Source: Devosia chinhatensis (GTDB lineage: Bacteria; Pseudomonadota; Alphaproteobacteria; Rhizobiales; Devosiaceae). From it: 64,000 bases of DNA. Below the pieces are notes generated by a model, which did not search any database, was not told where the DNA came from, and saw nothing but the letters and a program-made list of their open reading frames with translations. The position numbers were made by a program, and so were the translations under genes. Positions 16,683 to 24,392 of this stretch are shown one piece after another. Where the stretch lies: the NCBI RefSeq assembly GCF_000969445.1, contig NZ_JZEY01000054.1, forward strand, positions 310,001 to 374,000, read 5' to 3'. Position 1 is the first letter of the stretch, and the number at the start of each line of letters is the position of its first letter.

Positions 16683-18247
16683 TGCTCCATTCACGCGCCG
16701 TAGGGATGGCACTTGAAGAACGTGTCACCCGCATCATGAATCTGCACCGTCGTGCCAATGGTAGCACTGCTCTATCTGCCAGCTTGTCGATTGTGCACCA
16801 GACCTGCTCTGTTGAGGCTGCAGAACTCCTGTTGGGGCTCGATGCGGCGTGGGTGGACTACGCTGCCGCCAGCGTCTACGCGGCGCTTATGGGTAAAGAG
16901 CGTCGAAAAAGGCTCGGTGCCTATTTTACTCCGCCGGGCCTGGTCCGCTATTTGCTGGGTCGCGCCGCCGATTTCGGTGTCGACATCGCGAGTGAACGCA
17001 TTCGGGATCCTGCGGCTGGTGGGGCTGCTTTCATCGTTCCTATCGCCCGTGAGATGGTTAAGCGCTGGCGCGACGCCGGCAAGAGCGATCGCGAAGTCAT
17101 TGCACTGCTCTCGTCCCATTTGATGGGACGAGAGATTGATCCTGACCTTGCCAAGCTTGCCAACGCCCTGCTGCATCGGTGCTTGACGGTCGAATACGGT
17201 ATGTCCCCCGATTTGGCCGCCAGCCTTGAACTTATTGCCACTGGCGACAGCCTGGCGGCTGGCGTCGACGACAAAGCCGATCATGAAATCGGCAATCCAC
17301 CATTTCTGCGATTGGCGGCCAAGGACGCGCCCCCTGAAGCATCCAGATTTGACGACATCGTCGCCGGGAGACTGAATCTATACTCCGTGTTCGTACGTCG
17401 TGGTCTCGCCGCGCTGCCCCCTGGCGGGATCCTCGCCTATATTATACCGGCTTCATTCATTGGTGGTCCCGAGTTCCGGCGTTTTCGACTGCGCATTCGT
17501 CAGTTGGCGGAGGTGATGGCTGTCGACATGATCGAAGGTAGGCAAACTGTCTTCACCGATGTGGTGCAGGACACCTGTGTGCTAGTACTGCGGCGCCGTG
17601 GGTCCGACATCGACACCGTAGAAGCTGACACAGCACTATCCAACTACGTATCCGGAGCCGGTCAGGTTCTTTCGGAGGGCGCAATTAGCCTGCCGCCCGG
17701 TGATGGTCCATGGGTGTTGCCGGGACAAGCTGAGAACCTCCCCTCCACGCTGTCTGAGTGGGGTTACACCCCTCGGATCGGCTATCTTGTCGCGAATCGC
17801 CAGCAGGACCGGATACATGAGGGGCCTGCCCCAGGCCGCGTACCGCTCATCTGGGCCAAGGCCATCGGTCAGGATGGCACCTTTGACTTTGGACGCGGTG
17901 CCCTATTCCGAAAACATGGTTGGGTGGACGTGCTACCTGACGCCAGTTATCTCATCGAGACAGGGTGTGTCGCCATTCAGCGTACCTCCGCGCGCAATCA
18001 AAAGCGTCGAATAACGGCGGCCGAAATTCCGGAAGATTTCGTCTCTCGGCATGGCGGTATTGTTGCGGAAAATCATGTGATCTTACTGGTTCCAAACCGT
18101 GATGACCCAGTACCAGCAAAACTGCTGGCCGCAGCTTTGAACACCACAGCCGTGGGCAAACAGCTTGATCGCATGTGCGGCTCCGCGTCGATTCCGGCCC
18201 GACTGTTGTCGGTTCTGCCAATGCCTCCAGTCCCGCCGGGTGCTTGA
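16682..18247 (+). CDS. DISARM-linked N6-adenine DNA methyltransferase (DrmMI-like)
   Basis: 521 aa gamma-type adenine methyltransferase: YFTPPGLVRYLL (81-92), SAM-binding motif I DPAAGGAAF (109-117), and catalytic motif IV NPPF (205-208), followed by a C-terminal target-recognition region. The start shares one base with the drmC stop (TAATG). In DISARM the methyltransferase marks host DNA as self; adenine methylases (DrmMI) are found in class 1, which normally carries the SNF2 helicase DrmD, absent here. A fused nuclease is not visible. Confidence 0.8.
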   Translation: MLHSRAVGMALEERVTRIMNLHRRANGSTALSASLSIVHQTCSVEAAELLLGLDAAWVDYAAASVYAALMGKERRKRLGAYFTPPGLVRYLLGRAADFGVDIASERIRDPAAGGAAFIVPIAREMVKRWRDAGKSDREVIALLSSHLMGREIDPDLAKLANALLHRCLTVEYGMSPDLAASLELIATGDSLAAGVDDKADHEIGNPPFLRLAAKDAPPEASRFDDIVAGRLNLYSVFVRRGLAALPPGGILAYIIPASFIGGPEFRRFRLRIRQLAEVMAVDMIEGRQTVFTDVVQDTCVLVLRRRGSDIDTVEADTALSNYVSGAGQVLSEGAISLPPGDGPWVLPGQAENLPSTLSEWGYTPRIGYLVANRQQDRIHEGPAPGRVPLIWAKAIGQDGTFDFGRGALFRKHGWVDVLPDASYLIETGCVAIQRTSARNQKRRITAAEIPEDFVSRHGGIVAENHVILLVPNRDDPVPAKLLAAALNTTAVGKQLDRMCGSASIPARLLSVLPMPPVPPGA

Positions 18248-18279
18248 CGTGTTACAACAACCTCTTCCTGTTAACACGT
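18247..18279. repeat. Perfect 8-base inverted repeat after the methyltransferase gene
   Basis: ACGTGTTA (18247-18254), 17 bases, TAACACGT (18272-18279). It starts at the stop codon of the operon. There is no T-run, so a protein-binding site or weak stem is as likely as a terminator. Confidence 0.3.
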
Positions 18280-18599
18280 GAGCACTTGTACCGAAGTTGC
18301 TATGGTTCGCGACACATCACGCCGCCTCCCACGCCCGGTTCAGGATCTTGTAAGCGATGGCAGACTGGCGCGCGCATGCCGCTGTGCATGGGTTTGTCGG
18401 CGCTGAGACCTTTGCCGCCGTGAACCCTAGGAATAATCGAAAGGTGCACCTGGGCCTGCTCAAGATGGCCGCGCGAACAGAGACGCATCGATACGTCTTC
18501 TTCATGTTGCCGCTATGCTACGGCTGTTTGGCAGACCTAATCGGAGCGTGACTGCGTTCAAGTGTGGCCGCTAAATTTGTAGTCCTGGCCTCGCCAACT
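18248..18599. other. Gap holding an integrase 3'-end remnant
   Basis: About 350 bases between the DISARM-like operon and the 385-aa gene. It contains the inverted repeat at 18247-18279 and the recombinase remnant at 18317-18364. The rest (18365-18599) has no recognisable gene. Confidence 0.5.
18317..18364 (-). pseudogene. Remnant of a tyrosine recombinase 3' end
   Basis: Minus-strand reading gives SAIAYKILNRAWEAA then a stop, against AAIAAKILNRVWEAA and stop at the end of the complete recombinase (20668). At DNA level 18321-18350 matches 20672-20701 with one mismatch in 30 bases, same orientation. Differences fall partly at third codon positions, so it derives from a related integrase rather than a recent copy. 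It may mark an attachment-site core or an older insertion. Confidence 0.6.
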
Positions 18600-19757
18600 C
18601 TACCGATCCCACATCGACCCATCTTCCGACTCGTCCCTCCAGTTGATCTTCGGGCTGGCCGGTGGAGCGACGAAGCCAGCCCTCGTCGAAGGCGGCAAGG
18701 TAATCGTTCCGATCTTTCGCGGCGGTTCGGCTGAACTGGTCCGGAACGCCTCGTTGCTCCGCAGCCGAGCGAGGGCCTCTGCCGATAAGGGCACGTGCCG
18801 AGGTTGATGAACAGGCTTGGTGGCCTTCCTGCCGCGCCCCTTCTTCTTTTTTTCTTTATCGGGCTTGGCAGACGCTGGTGCGACCGCTGTGCGCGGTCGC
18901 TTGGCCGGAAGCGGCTCGACCTCCTTCTTGGCAGGAACAGGATTAGGAGCAGGAGGGGGCGCTTGCTTGGAGCCGGGCGGCAGCATCCAACTACCCGAGA
19001 TCGTCCACCCCTTGCTCCGGAGTTCCATATACTCGGCCCCAGCGATCGCGTCGACGCTGATGGCTTTGACGGCAGGGCCTTGTGCTGGGGCAATCTCTTC
19101 CGGCTGGCGCTCCTCGCGACGGCCTTCTTGGGGAAGCGGAGGAAGACGGGCCTCCAGAACACTTGCCAGCAATATCCCGTCCGCCGGCGACATGGCCGGA
19201 ACCATGGCGAACAATGCGCTGGCCGCGACCTTGCGTACAAAGTCTGCCTTCAGCTCCAGAGCGCCGATCACCGTCTCCTCGTCGAAGCGATCGAGCAGGC
19301 CCTTGATCGTCGCCATGCCGGTGGGAGTGAGCTTGCCCTTGCTGAGATCGTTCAGATCCGAGATCACCTCACGATCGCTGCGATACAGCCGGTGGTGCCG
19401 AACACGTCCATCGCTCTTCTGCTGATCGCGCTGGGGTTTGCTGGACGTCATCGAGCGATGGCGCTGGGTGTCGCTGGTCGGTCGGATATCTCGATAGTGC
19501 GGCGGCTCGATCGTACCGTTCTTAACGCCGAGCAGCTTCTCGCGGAGCAGGCCCACGCTCTCGCCGGCGGCATGCTTCTTGGCGATCTCTTCCTCGATCT
19601 CGAAGACATGCCGGATACGGGCAAGTCGACGCAGTTCGAGCGCACGCACCTGCTTGTAGACTGGAGCCTGCTTCACGTCAGGGTTCTGAGGCGGCGCGGT
19701 TCCCGCGGCAATCTTCAGCGAAATTCGCTGCATGTTGCGAGCAGCACCCTTGCTCAT
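18600..19757 (-). CDS. Uncharacterised 385-aa protein with Pro/Lys-rich C-terminal half
   Basis: Start chosen at MSKGAARNMQ (19757), after GAGGGGGGACGGAGA; the longer start at 19787 has no ribosome site. The N-terminal half is helical (YKQVRALELRRLARIRHVFEIEEEIAKKH), the middle contains a compact helical unit (LTPTGMATIKGLLDRFDEETVIGALELKADFVRK), and the C-terminal third is a disordered Pro/Ala/Lys-rich linker with KKKKGRGRK. No family recognised. Basic tails of this kind often bind nucleic acid, which would fit the island setting, but no catalytic motif is seen. Confidence 0.55.
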   Translation of the reverse strand: MSKGAARNMQRISLKIAAGTAPPQNPDVKQAPVYKQVRALELRRLARIRHVFEIEEEIAKKHAAGESVGLLREKLLGVKNGTIEPPHYRDIRPTSDTQRHRSMTSSKPQRDQQKSDGRVRHHRLYRSDREVISDLNDLSKGKLTPTGMATIKGLLDRFDEETVIGALELKADFVRKVAASALFAMVPAMSPADGILLASVLEARLPPLPQEGRREERQPEEIAPAQGPAVKAISVDAIAGAEYMELRSKGWTISGSWMLPPGSKQAPPPAPNPVPAKKEVEPLPAKRPRTAVAPASAKPDKEKKKKGRGRKATKPVHQPRHVPLSAEALARLRSNEAFRTSSAEPPRKIGTITLPPSTRAGFVAPPASPKINWRDESEDGSMWDR

Positions 19758-19940
19758 TCTCCGTCCCCCCTCAGGTGAGATCAGCATGAGGTCATCACGA
19801 ACTCATTGCAAGGCCTGGAAATACTTGATCCGACTTCCGGTTCTTCGGAGCAATGCGCTGGCAGACTGATCCCGCGGCAGGCAACCTCTGGTTCTATGCA
19901 TGTCCATCCCGCACCGTCCCATCAACGATGGAGAAGACGG

Positions 19941-20671
19941 ATGCACTGGCTGGAGAAGAGAAACGGGTGGGTCGTTCGCGAGGGATCGCACAACCGTCGA
20001 TGGACGATCACGTCATCGTACTTCGAGGACCGGGTAGGCCTGAACTTGACCCACTGGACGTCTGATGGCATCGCAGTCGAGACGAGGATCGCGCAGTGCA
20101 TGAGTGCTGCCGAGGCGCAGATCTTCGCCACGGCGCTCGACAGTGCCGGCCACCCCGCCGGCACGAAGATCAACGAGCTGCTGATCAGCAAGGGCTTCAA
20201 GGAAGCGCCTCATTTCTCGCGCGACGTCGAGCGCGAGGTGATGGAGGCGGTCTGCAAAATTCGCCTGATGGCAAGCGTTACATGCACCACGATCGCCGGT
20301 GGTTCGGGTCGGAGGACCTGTCGGTCTTCATCACGACCACCCGAACTGGAGTATTCCCGTTCTACAGCATGATCATGCGCGACGATCGTTTTGCGCAACC
20401 GGACACGTTGCTCATCAAGCCGCGGCCGTTCCAGATGGCGCCCTCGGCCAACTATGGTCGGAACGGCTCCACAGCAGATCCCATCATTCCGACCTTCACG
20501 GTGGCCTGTCTTGCGATCATGCAAGAGCGCCTCAAGCTGAACGGCTCCTACGCGGCCAAGCTGGTGGACGGCCAGCAACACGCTTTCGCCGCCCGTTTCG
20601 CGGCCGGCTATCAGTGGCCGGAGCCGGAACCCGAGGCAGAGCCGCTCATGCTCGGCAGGGGATGTAGCTAG
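19941..20671 (+). pseudogene. Frameshifted gene of unknown function
   Basis: A frame starting MHWLEKRNGWVVREG at 19941 (GGAG seven bases upstream) carries sensible protein to about 20260; continuing sense (DGKRYMHHDRRWFGSEDLSVF to the end at 20671) is in the -1 frame. Slipping back one base at the AAAA run near 20257-20260 joins them into a protein of roughly 243 aa. Either one A has been lost, making a pseudogene, or it is a sequencing error or a programmed -1 shift. No family recognised. Its stop overlaps the convergent recombinase stop by three bases (20669-20670 shared region, CTAG). Confidence 0.5.
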
Positions 20672-22926
20672 GCCGCCTCCCACACCCGGTTCAGGATCTT
20701 GGCGGCGATGGCCGCCTTGTCCTGGGGCAGGAACCGGCCGTAGTGCTGCTGGACCATCGCCGGCGTGTCCTGGATGGCATACGATGCCTGCTCATAGGAG
20801 CCGGTCTGCTTGAGGATGTGCGTAGCGAGGACATCGCGAACGTTGTGCGGGCCGTGTGGTAGCAGGCCCTTGATCGCACCACGACCCGTCCAGGGATTGT
20901 AGATCCCATAGCGCTGGATGGTGAGCCGCCAGGCCTCGTAGAACGTGTTCTGGTTGTAGCTCGCGTCGGCGCTGGTGCGCTTGACCGACTTCACGAAGAA
21001 GGTGCCAGGGTCCGCGGCATTATCGATGAGACGTGCTCGATGACGATCGATGTAGGCCTCGATGGCGTCGTAAAGCCCGGCGAGGTCTGGCAGCACCAGG
21101 CGGAACGGCTTCGAGCCGAAGAACGAGGACGTCGAGTTCTTGAAGGCGACGGATGGGATCAGCACCTCCCAACCCTGGTCGCGCTCGCTCCACCGCAGTT
21201 CGCCGCGCTTCTTGTCCTCGAGGTGTCGCTCGGACGTCGGCGTCCGTCCCCGAGGGCAGACCAGGAGCTCACGCAGGTTGCGCTGGCGCAAGCCAGTGTG
21301 CATGCCGAAGCGAAGCATAAGGAAGGAGCGCACGGCCTCGGCAGCCGGCTTGGGATAGCGACGCTCGTCCGGCATGAGGCGCATGATCTCCTCGGTGATC
21401 TTGCGGTATTCACCGACCGGGCTGGCAGCCTCGAGCACTGGCATGATCGGTTCGAAAGGATCGCGATGGATGCGTGCGACGCGCTCGATCTCCCGGATGC
21501 GGTGACGCGCGTGCTTGTAGAAGGCGTCGCAGGCGGCATCCCAATCGGCACGAACCCGGTCGATCTCGTCCTGCTCAATCATATTGGCGACAGGCTTCAG
21601 CCGGTCGGCAAGCGCCGGCGTCTGGCGCATCCAGCCGGTCTCGGCACGGGTCATGCTCAGCACGACGCTGAGCATGTCGACCTCCCACTTGGTGTAGAAG
21701 CCACGCCGGCGCTCGCGCCACTGCAGGTACCAGTCCCAGACCGCGGGAAAGATCAGCATGGCGAAGCAGACGCTATCGAGCGGCACACCAGCGCCCTTGA
21801 CCGTGCTGCGCGGGTCCGATGCCAGGGCGCCGAACATCAACCCCAGGTGCTCCACCTTCTGACTGGCCGTCTCCTCGTTCCAGACGCCGTTGCGCTGGAA
21901 GCCGAACGCCGTGAGCGTGGCCGTCTTGAAGCGGAGCAAGGCGTTCATCTCGGCGTCAAGCGCCGCCGGCGCGTCCACCACGGCGGATTCGAGTTCGGCA
22001 TCGAGATCGCTGACCTCATCCTCCGGCTTGGGTGCTGGTGGGCGCGGAGCATTCTGGAAGGCGGTAAAGCGCACGGCGTAGCGTTGCCGCATGGCTGCGG
22101 CTTGGAATACTCGGTAGTCGGTTGAGCCCGAGATGATGACCCGTCGCACCCACTCCAGTATTTCCTCCTGCTCCGCCTTCGGTCGGGTGAGGAAGTCGTC
22201 GGGCAGGTGCCATGCGAGGCGGCGTCGCTCGGCAGCCGGCAGCCCGGAGAGGGTGACGCCACGGATCGCCCGCGCCTGGTGCGGCAGCTTGGCCTTGAAG
22301 TAGCCCAGCGGCAGGCGGTACCGCCGCTCAATGTTGTTGAGGACGACGAAGCTACGTGCGGTCATCGGGAGCAACTGACCGGTGCACCACTTCATCAATG
22401 TGCGCTGGTCCTGCGCCTCACCTCGCGACGCCAGCGCCAGGTAGAGGTGACGCACGGTATCGCCGTGCCGACGCATGTGCATGTTCAAAGCCTCGCCGAA
22501 GCCGGGCAGGTCGTCGAACTCTGTAGTGAACGGCTCCGGGTGCTCCACGATCGGCTTCGGAGCTGGACCGCGCCGCGAACGCTTGGGTTCCACCAGAGTA
22601 TTTGAGGTCCGGGGTTCCAGCCTGGTCTTGGGCGGTCGCACCGGCTCCGAGGCGTCCTCCAGCGCCACGTTCCGCGACAGCGCATCGAAGATGGGCTGCA
22701 GCTGATACCGTGCGGCGCGCAGTCGGGTCTCGTCGACACCGGCTGTGCCAGAGACCTCGGCCCAGTCGATCCACTTGCCCCTATAAGGCGGGAACGCCAT
22801 CAGCTCGAGCAGGCCGTTGAGGTAGGTGGAGACCGCAGCCACCTCCTGCTCGTCCAGCACACCTTTGAGACGCAGGCGGCAGAAGTCCGTGATCATCTTG
22901 GGCGTGAGGGATCGGGTTCTCGGCAT
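20668..22926 (-). CDS. Large tyrosine recombinase/integrase
   Basis: 752 aa. The C-terminal catalytic domain shows the tyrosine-recombinase residues in order: Arg in HTGLRQRNL (about 545), H-x-x-R in HNVRDVLATHILK (about 692), and the nucleophile in MVQQHYGRF (about 728). The 450-residue N-terminal part is far longer than the usual arm-binding and core-binding domains and includes a helical region and a Pro/Arg-rich linker. GGAGG six bases before ATG is part of a hairpin (22930-22953). It probably mobilises all or part of this island; a 3'-end remnant of a relative lies at 18317. Confidence 0.85.
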   Translation of the reverse strand: MPRTRSLTPKMITDFCRLRLKGVLDEQEVAAVSTYLNGLLELMAFPPYRGKWIDWAEVSGTAGVDETRLRAARYQLQPIFDALSRNVALEDASEPVRPPKTRLEPRTSNTLVEPKRSRRGPAPKPIVEHPEPFTTEFDDLPGFGEALNMHMRRHGDTVRHLYLALASRGEAQDQRTLMKWCTGQLLPMTARSFVVLNNIERRYRLPLGYFKAKLPHQARAIRGVTLSGLPAAERRRLAWHLPDDFLTRPKAEQEEILEWVRRVIISGSTDYRVFQAAAMRQRYAVRFTAFQNAPRPPAPKPEDEVSDLDAELESAVVDAPAALDAEMNALLRFKTATLTAFGFQRNGVWNEETASQKVEHLGLMFGALASDPRSTVKGAGVPLDSVCFAMLIFPAVWDWYLQWRERRRGFYTKWEVDMLSVVLSMTRAETGWMRQTPALADRLKPVANMIEQDEIDRVRADWDAACDAFYKHARHRIREIERVARIHRDPFEPIMPVLEAASPVGEYRKITEEIMRLMPDERRYPKPAAEAVRSFLMLRFGMHTGLRQRNLRELLVCPRGRTPTSERHLEDKKRGELRWSERDQGWEVLIPSVAFKNSTSSFFGSKPFRLVLPDLAGLYDAIEAYIDRHRARLIDNAADPGTFFVKSVKRTSADASYNQNTFYEAWRLTIQRYGIYNPWTGRGAIKGLLPHGPHNVRDVLATHILKQTGSYEQASYAIQDTPAMVQQHYGRFLPQDKAAIAAKILNRVWEAA

Positions 22927-22929
22927 TGG

Positions 22930-22953
22930 CGTCCTCCGGAATATTGGAGGACG
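22930..22953 (-). promoter_or_regulatory. Hairpin covering the recombinase ribosome site
   Basis: Perfect 8-base arms CGTCCTCC and GGAGGACG with an 8-base loop. In the recombinase mRNA the 3' arm contains the GGAGG Shine-Dalgarno, so folding would block ribosome entry. As DNA it is also a palindrome that could be an operator. Confidence 0.5.
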
Positions 22954-23016
22954 CGAGGTCGCCGAGTCGTATTCAAAGGAGTGCTAACTACCTGGCTGGA
23001 TGAGCGATTTCCCCAG

Positions 23017-23583
23017 CTATCTCATCGTGACCTGTAGGTCACCAGGTTTCCATGTGAACCGCTCCGCTGCAGAAGCCTGCGCAACGGCTTCGCCCACGGC
23101 CCGAGGCAGCTCGTCGATCGCAACCGGCTCCACCAGCAACTTAGCCGCAGGAAGGCTCAACCGCTTCGATGCTGGCAGGCGGTAGGCAGGGATCACGAAG
23201 AAGGACCACTGCGAGGGCTCCCTGTGGTCCGCGGTGTCGTTTATGACGGCATGAAGGGCCAGAACGTAGATGTCCGCGTTCCGTCCGGGCGCATCCACCC
23301 ACCTGTCATCCCGCCAGACCTGCTTGCGTGGAGCGATGTCCCAGGAGGGCTTGGGCTCGCCCTTGGTGACCCACGTCTGCTTCATCGCCGACTGCTTGAC
23401 CTCGAGCCTCATGCCATCGGCGTTGATGAAGTCGTGCTCAGCATAGTCCGCGCTGCACCAGGTCCAGTCCGTCAGCGCGCCGGCGATTATGGCTTCGACG
23501 ATCACGGACCGGTAGACGTTGGTCACTAGCGGCTTGCCGAAGATCGCCGTAGCAGCGGAGGCGATAACCTCATCCCTGGTCAC
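23017..23583 (-). CDS. PD-(D/E)XK-type nuclease, restriction-endonuclease-like
   Basis: 188 aa. The segment HDFINADGMRLEVKQSAM places D56, E61 and K63 as a D-x4-E-x-K motif, followed by Gln/Ser as in many restriction endonucleases. N-terminal region is helical (VTNVYRSVIVEAIIAGAL). No methyltransferase partner is adjacent. It is the distal gene of a three-gene overlapping operon (start overlaps the 86-aa gene) and lies just upstream of the recombinase. Specificity unknown. Confidence 0.65.
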   Translation of the reverse strand: MTRDEVIASAATAIFGKPLVTNVYRSVIVEAIIAGALTDWTWCSADYAEHDFINADGMRLEVKQSAMKQTWVTKGEPKPSWDIAPRKQVWRDDRWVDAPGRNADIYVLALHAVINDTADHREPSQWSFFVIPAYRLPASKRLSLPAAKLLVEPVAIDELPRAVGEAVAQASAAERFTWKPGDLQVTMR

Positions 23584-23830
23584 TGCCGTTCTCCTTCTCG
23601 ATCGCGTCGAGCCACGCGTCCAGCGTCAGCGCACCGGTGGCATCGTCACGATCCCCACTCTTGGGAGCACGCAGCCCGGCCAGCATCGACCGGCAGGTGG
23701 CTTCGCCTTCATCTGCGGCTTCATCGGTGCGCCGGTGTGCGGGGATGCCTCGGAAGTAGGCGAGCTTCTTCTCGAAATGGCGGATCAACTTGTCGCGCCT
23801 GGGATCGACGACGGGGACGCGCATCAGCAC
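23570..23830 (-). CDS. Small 86-aa protein in the nuclease operon
   Basis: Begins MLMRVPVVDPRRDKLIRHFEKKLAYFRG; a start two codons later (23824) is possible. Very charged, helical, no membrane segment and no recognised family. Overlaps both the SNase-like gene upstream (7 bases) and the nuclease gene downstream (14 bases), which strongly suggests translation. It may partner the downstream nuclease. Confidence 0.55.
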   Translation of the reverse strand: MLMRVPVVDPRRDKLIRHFEKKLAYFRGIPAHRRTDEAADEGEATCRSMLAGLRAPKSGDRDDATGALTLDAWLDAIEKENGSDQG

Positions 23831-24345
23831 CAGAACTCGTTGCCATCGGGCCAGCGACGGGCGAGGCCTTCCGAAATCAAGATATCGCCGACATCGGTGC
23901 CGCCAATTCGGATGGTGGCAAGGGTGCGATCGTAACGGTCGGTGCCGAAAGTCTCGACGCTGAAACTGTTGCTGTTCAGCAGGTCGAGCAGGCGGGCGCT
24001 GGCACGATTGGCCAAGGCCACCTCCTGTGCTCCACCGCAGATGTCGTTGTACGGCTCGGGCGTGTCATAAGCCTGCAGCCGGAGGTTCATGCCGTCGAGC
24101 CAGACAGTGTCGCCATCAACGACGCATGTGTGGCGCTGACCGGATCCATACATGCGGAACTGCACACGCATCTCGGATGCGACGACTGCCTGTCCGCCGC
24201 CAGGCAGAAAGGTGTCGGCGGCGATCCATCCCAAGGTGCAGACGCTCAACAACGCCGCAACGGCTAGCGCCGTCGTCAGGTGGTCACCGGACTTCTGCTG
24301 ATGCCTTGTAGGACGACGCTTAGGTTTGAAACGAATGACCGACAT
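23824..24345 (-). CDS. Membrane-anchored staphylococcal-nuclease-like protein
   Basis: 173 aa: basic N-terminus, one transmembrane helix (about 24-44), then a thermonuclease-type OB fold with VVDGDTVWLDGMNLRLQAYD (75-94) and a late LISEGLARRW (156-165), both characteristic of the SNase family. The nuclease domain is expected in the periplasm. Whether the catalytic Arg/Glu set is complete cannot be judged surely. Leads an overlapping three-gene operon. Confidence 0.7.
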   Translation of the reverse strand: MSVIRFKPKRRPTRHQQKSGDHLTTALAVAALLSVCTLGWIAADTFLPGGGQAVVASEMRVQFRMYGSGQRHTCVVDGDTVWLDGMNLRLQAYDTPEPYNDICGGAQEVALANRASARLLDLLNSNSFSVETFGTDRYDRTLATIRIGGTDVGDILISEGLARRWPDGNEFWC

Positions 24346-24392
24346 GGCCGAAGACTATACGCCAAGGGTTTCCGTTTGCTTTCATCCATGCC

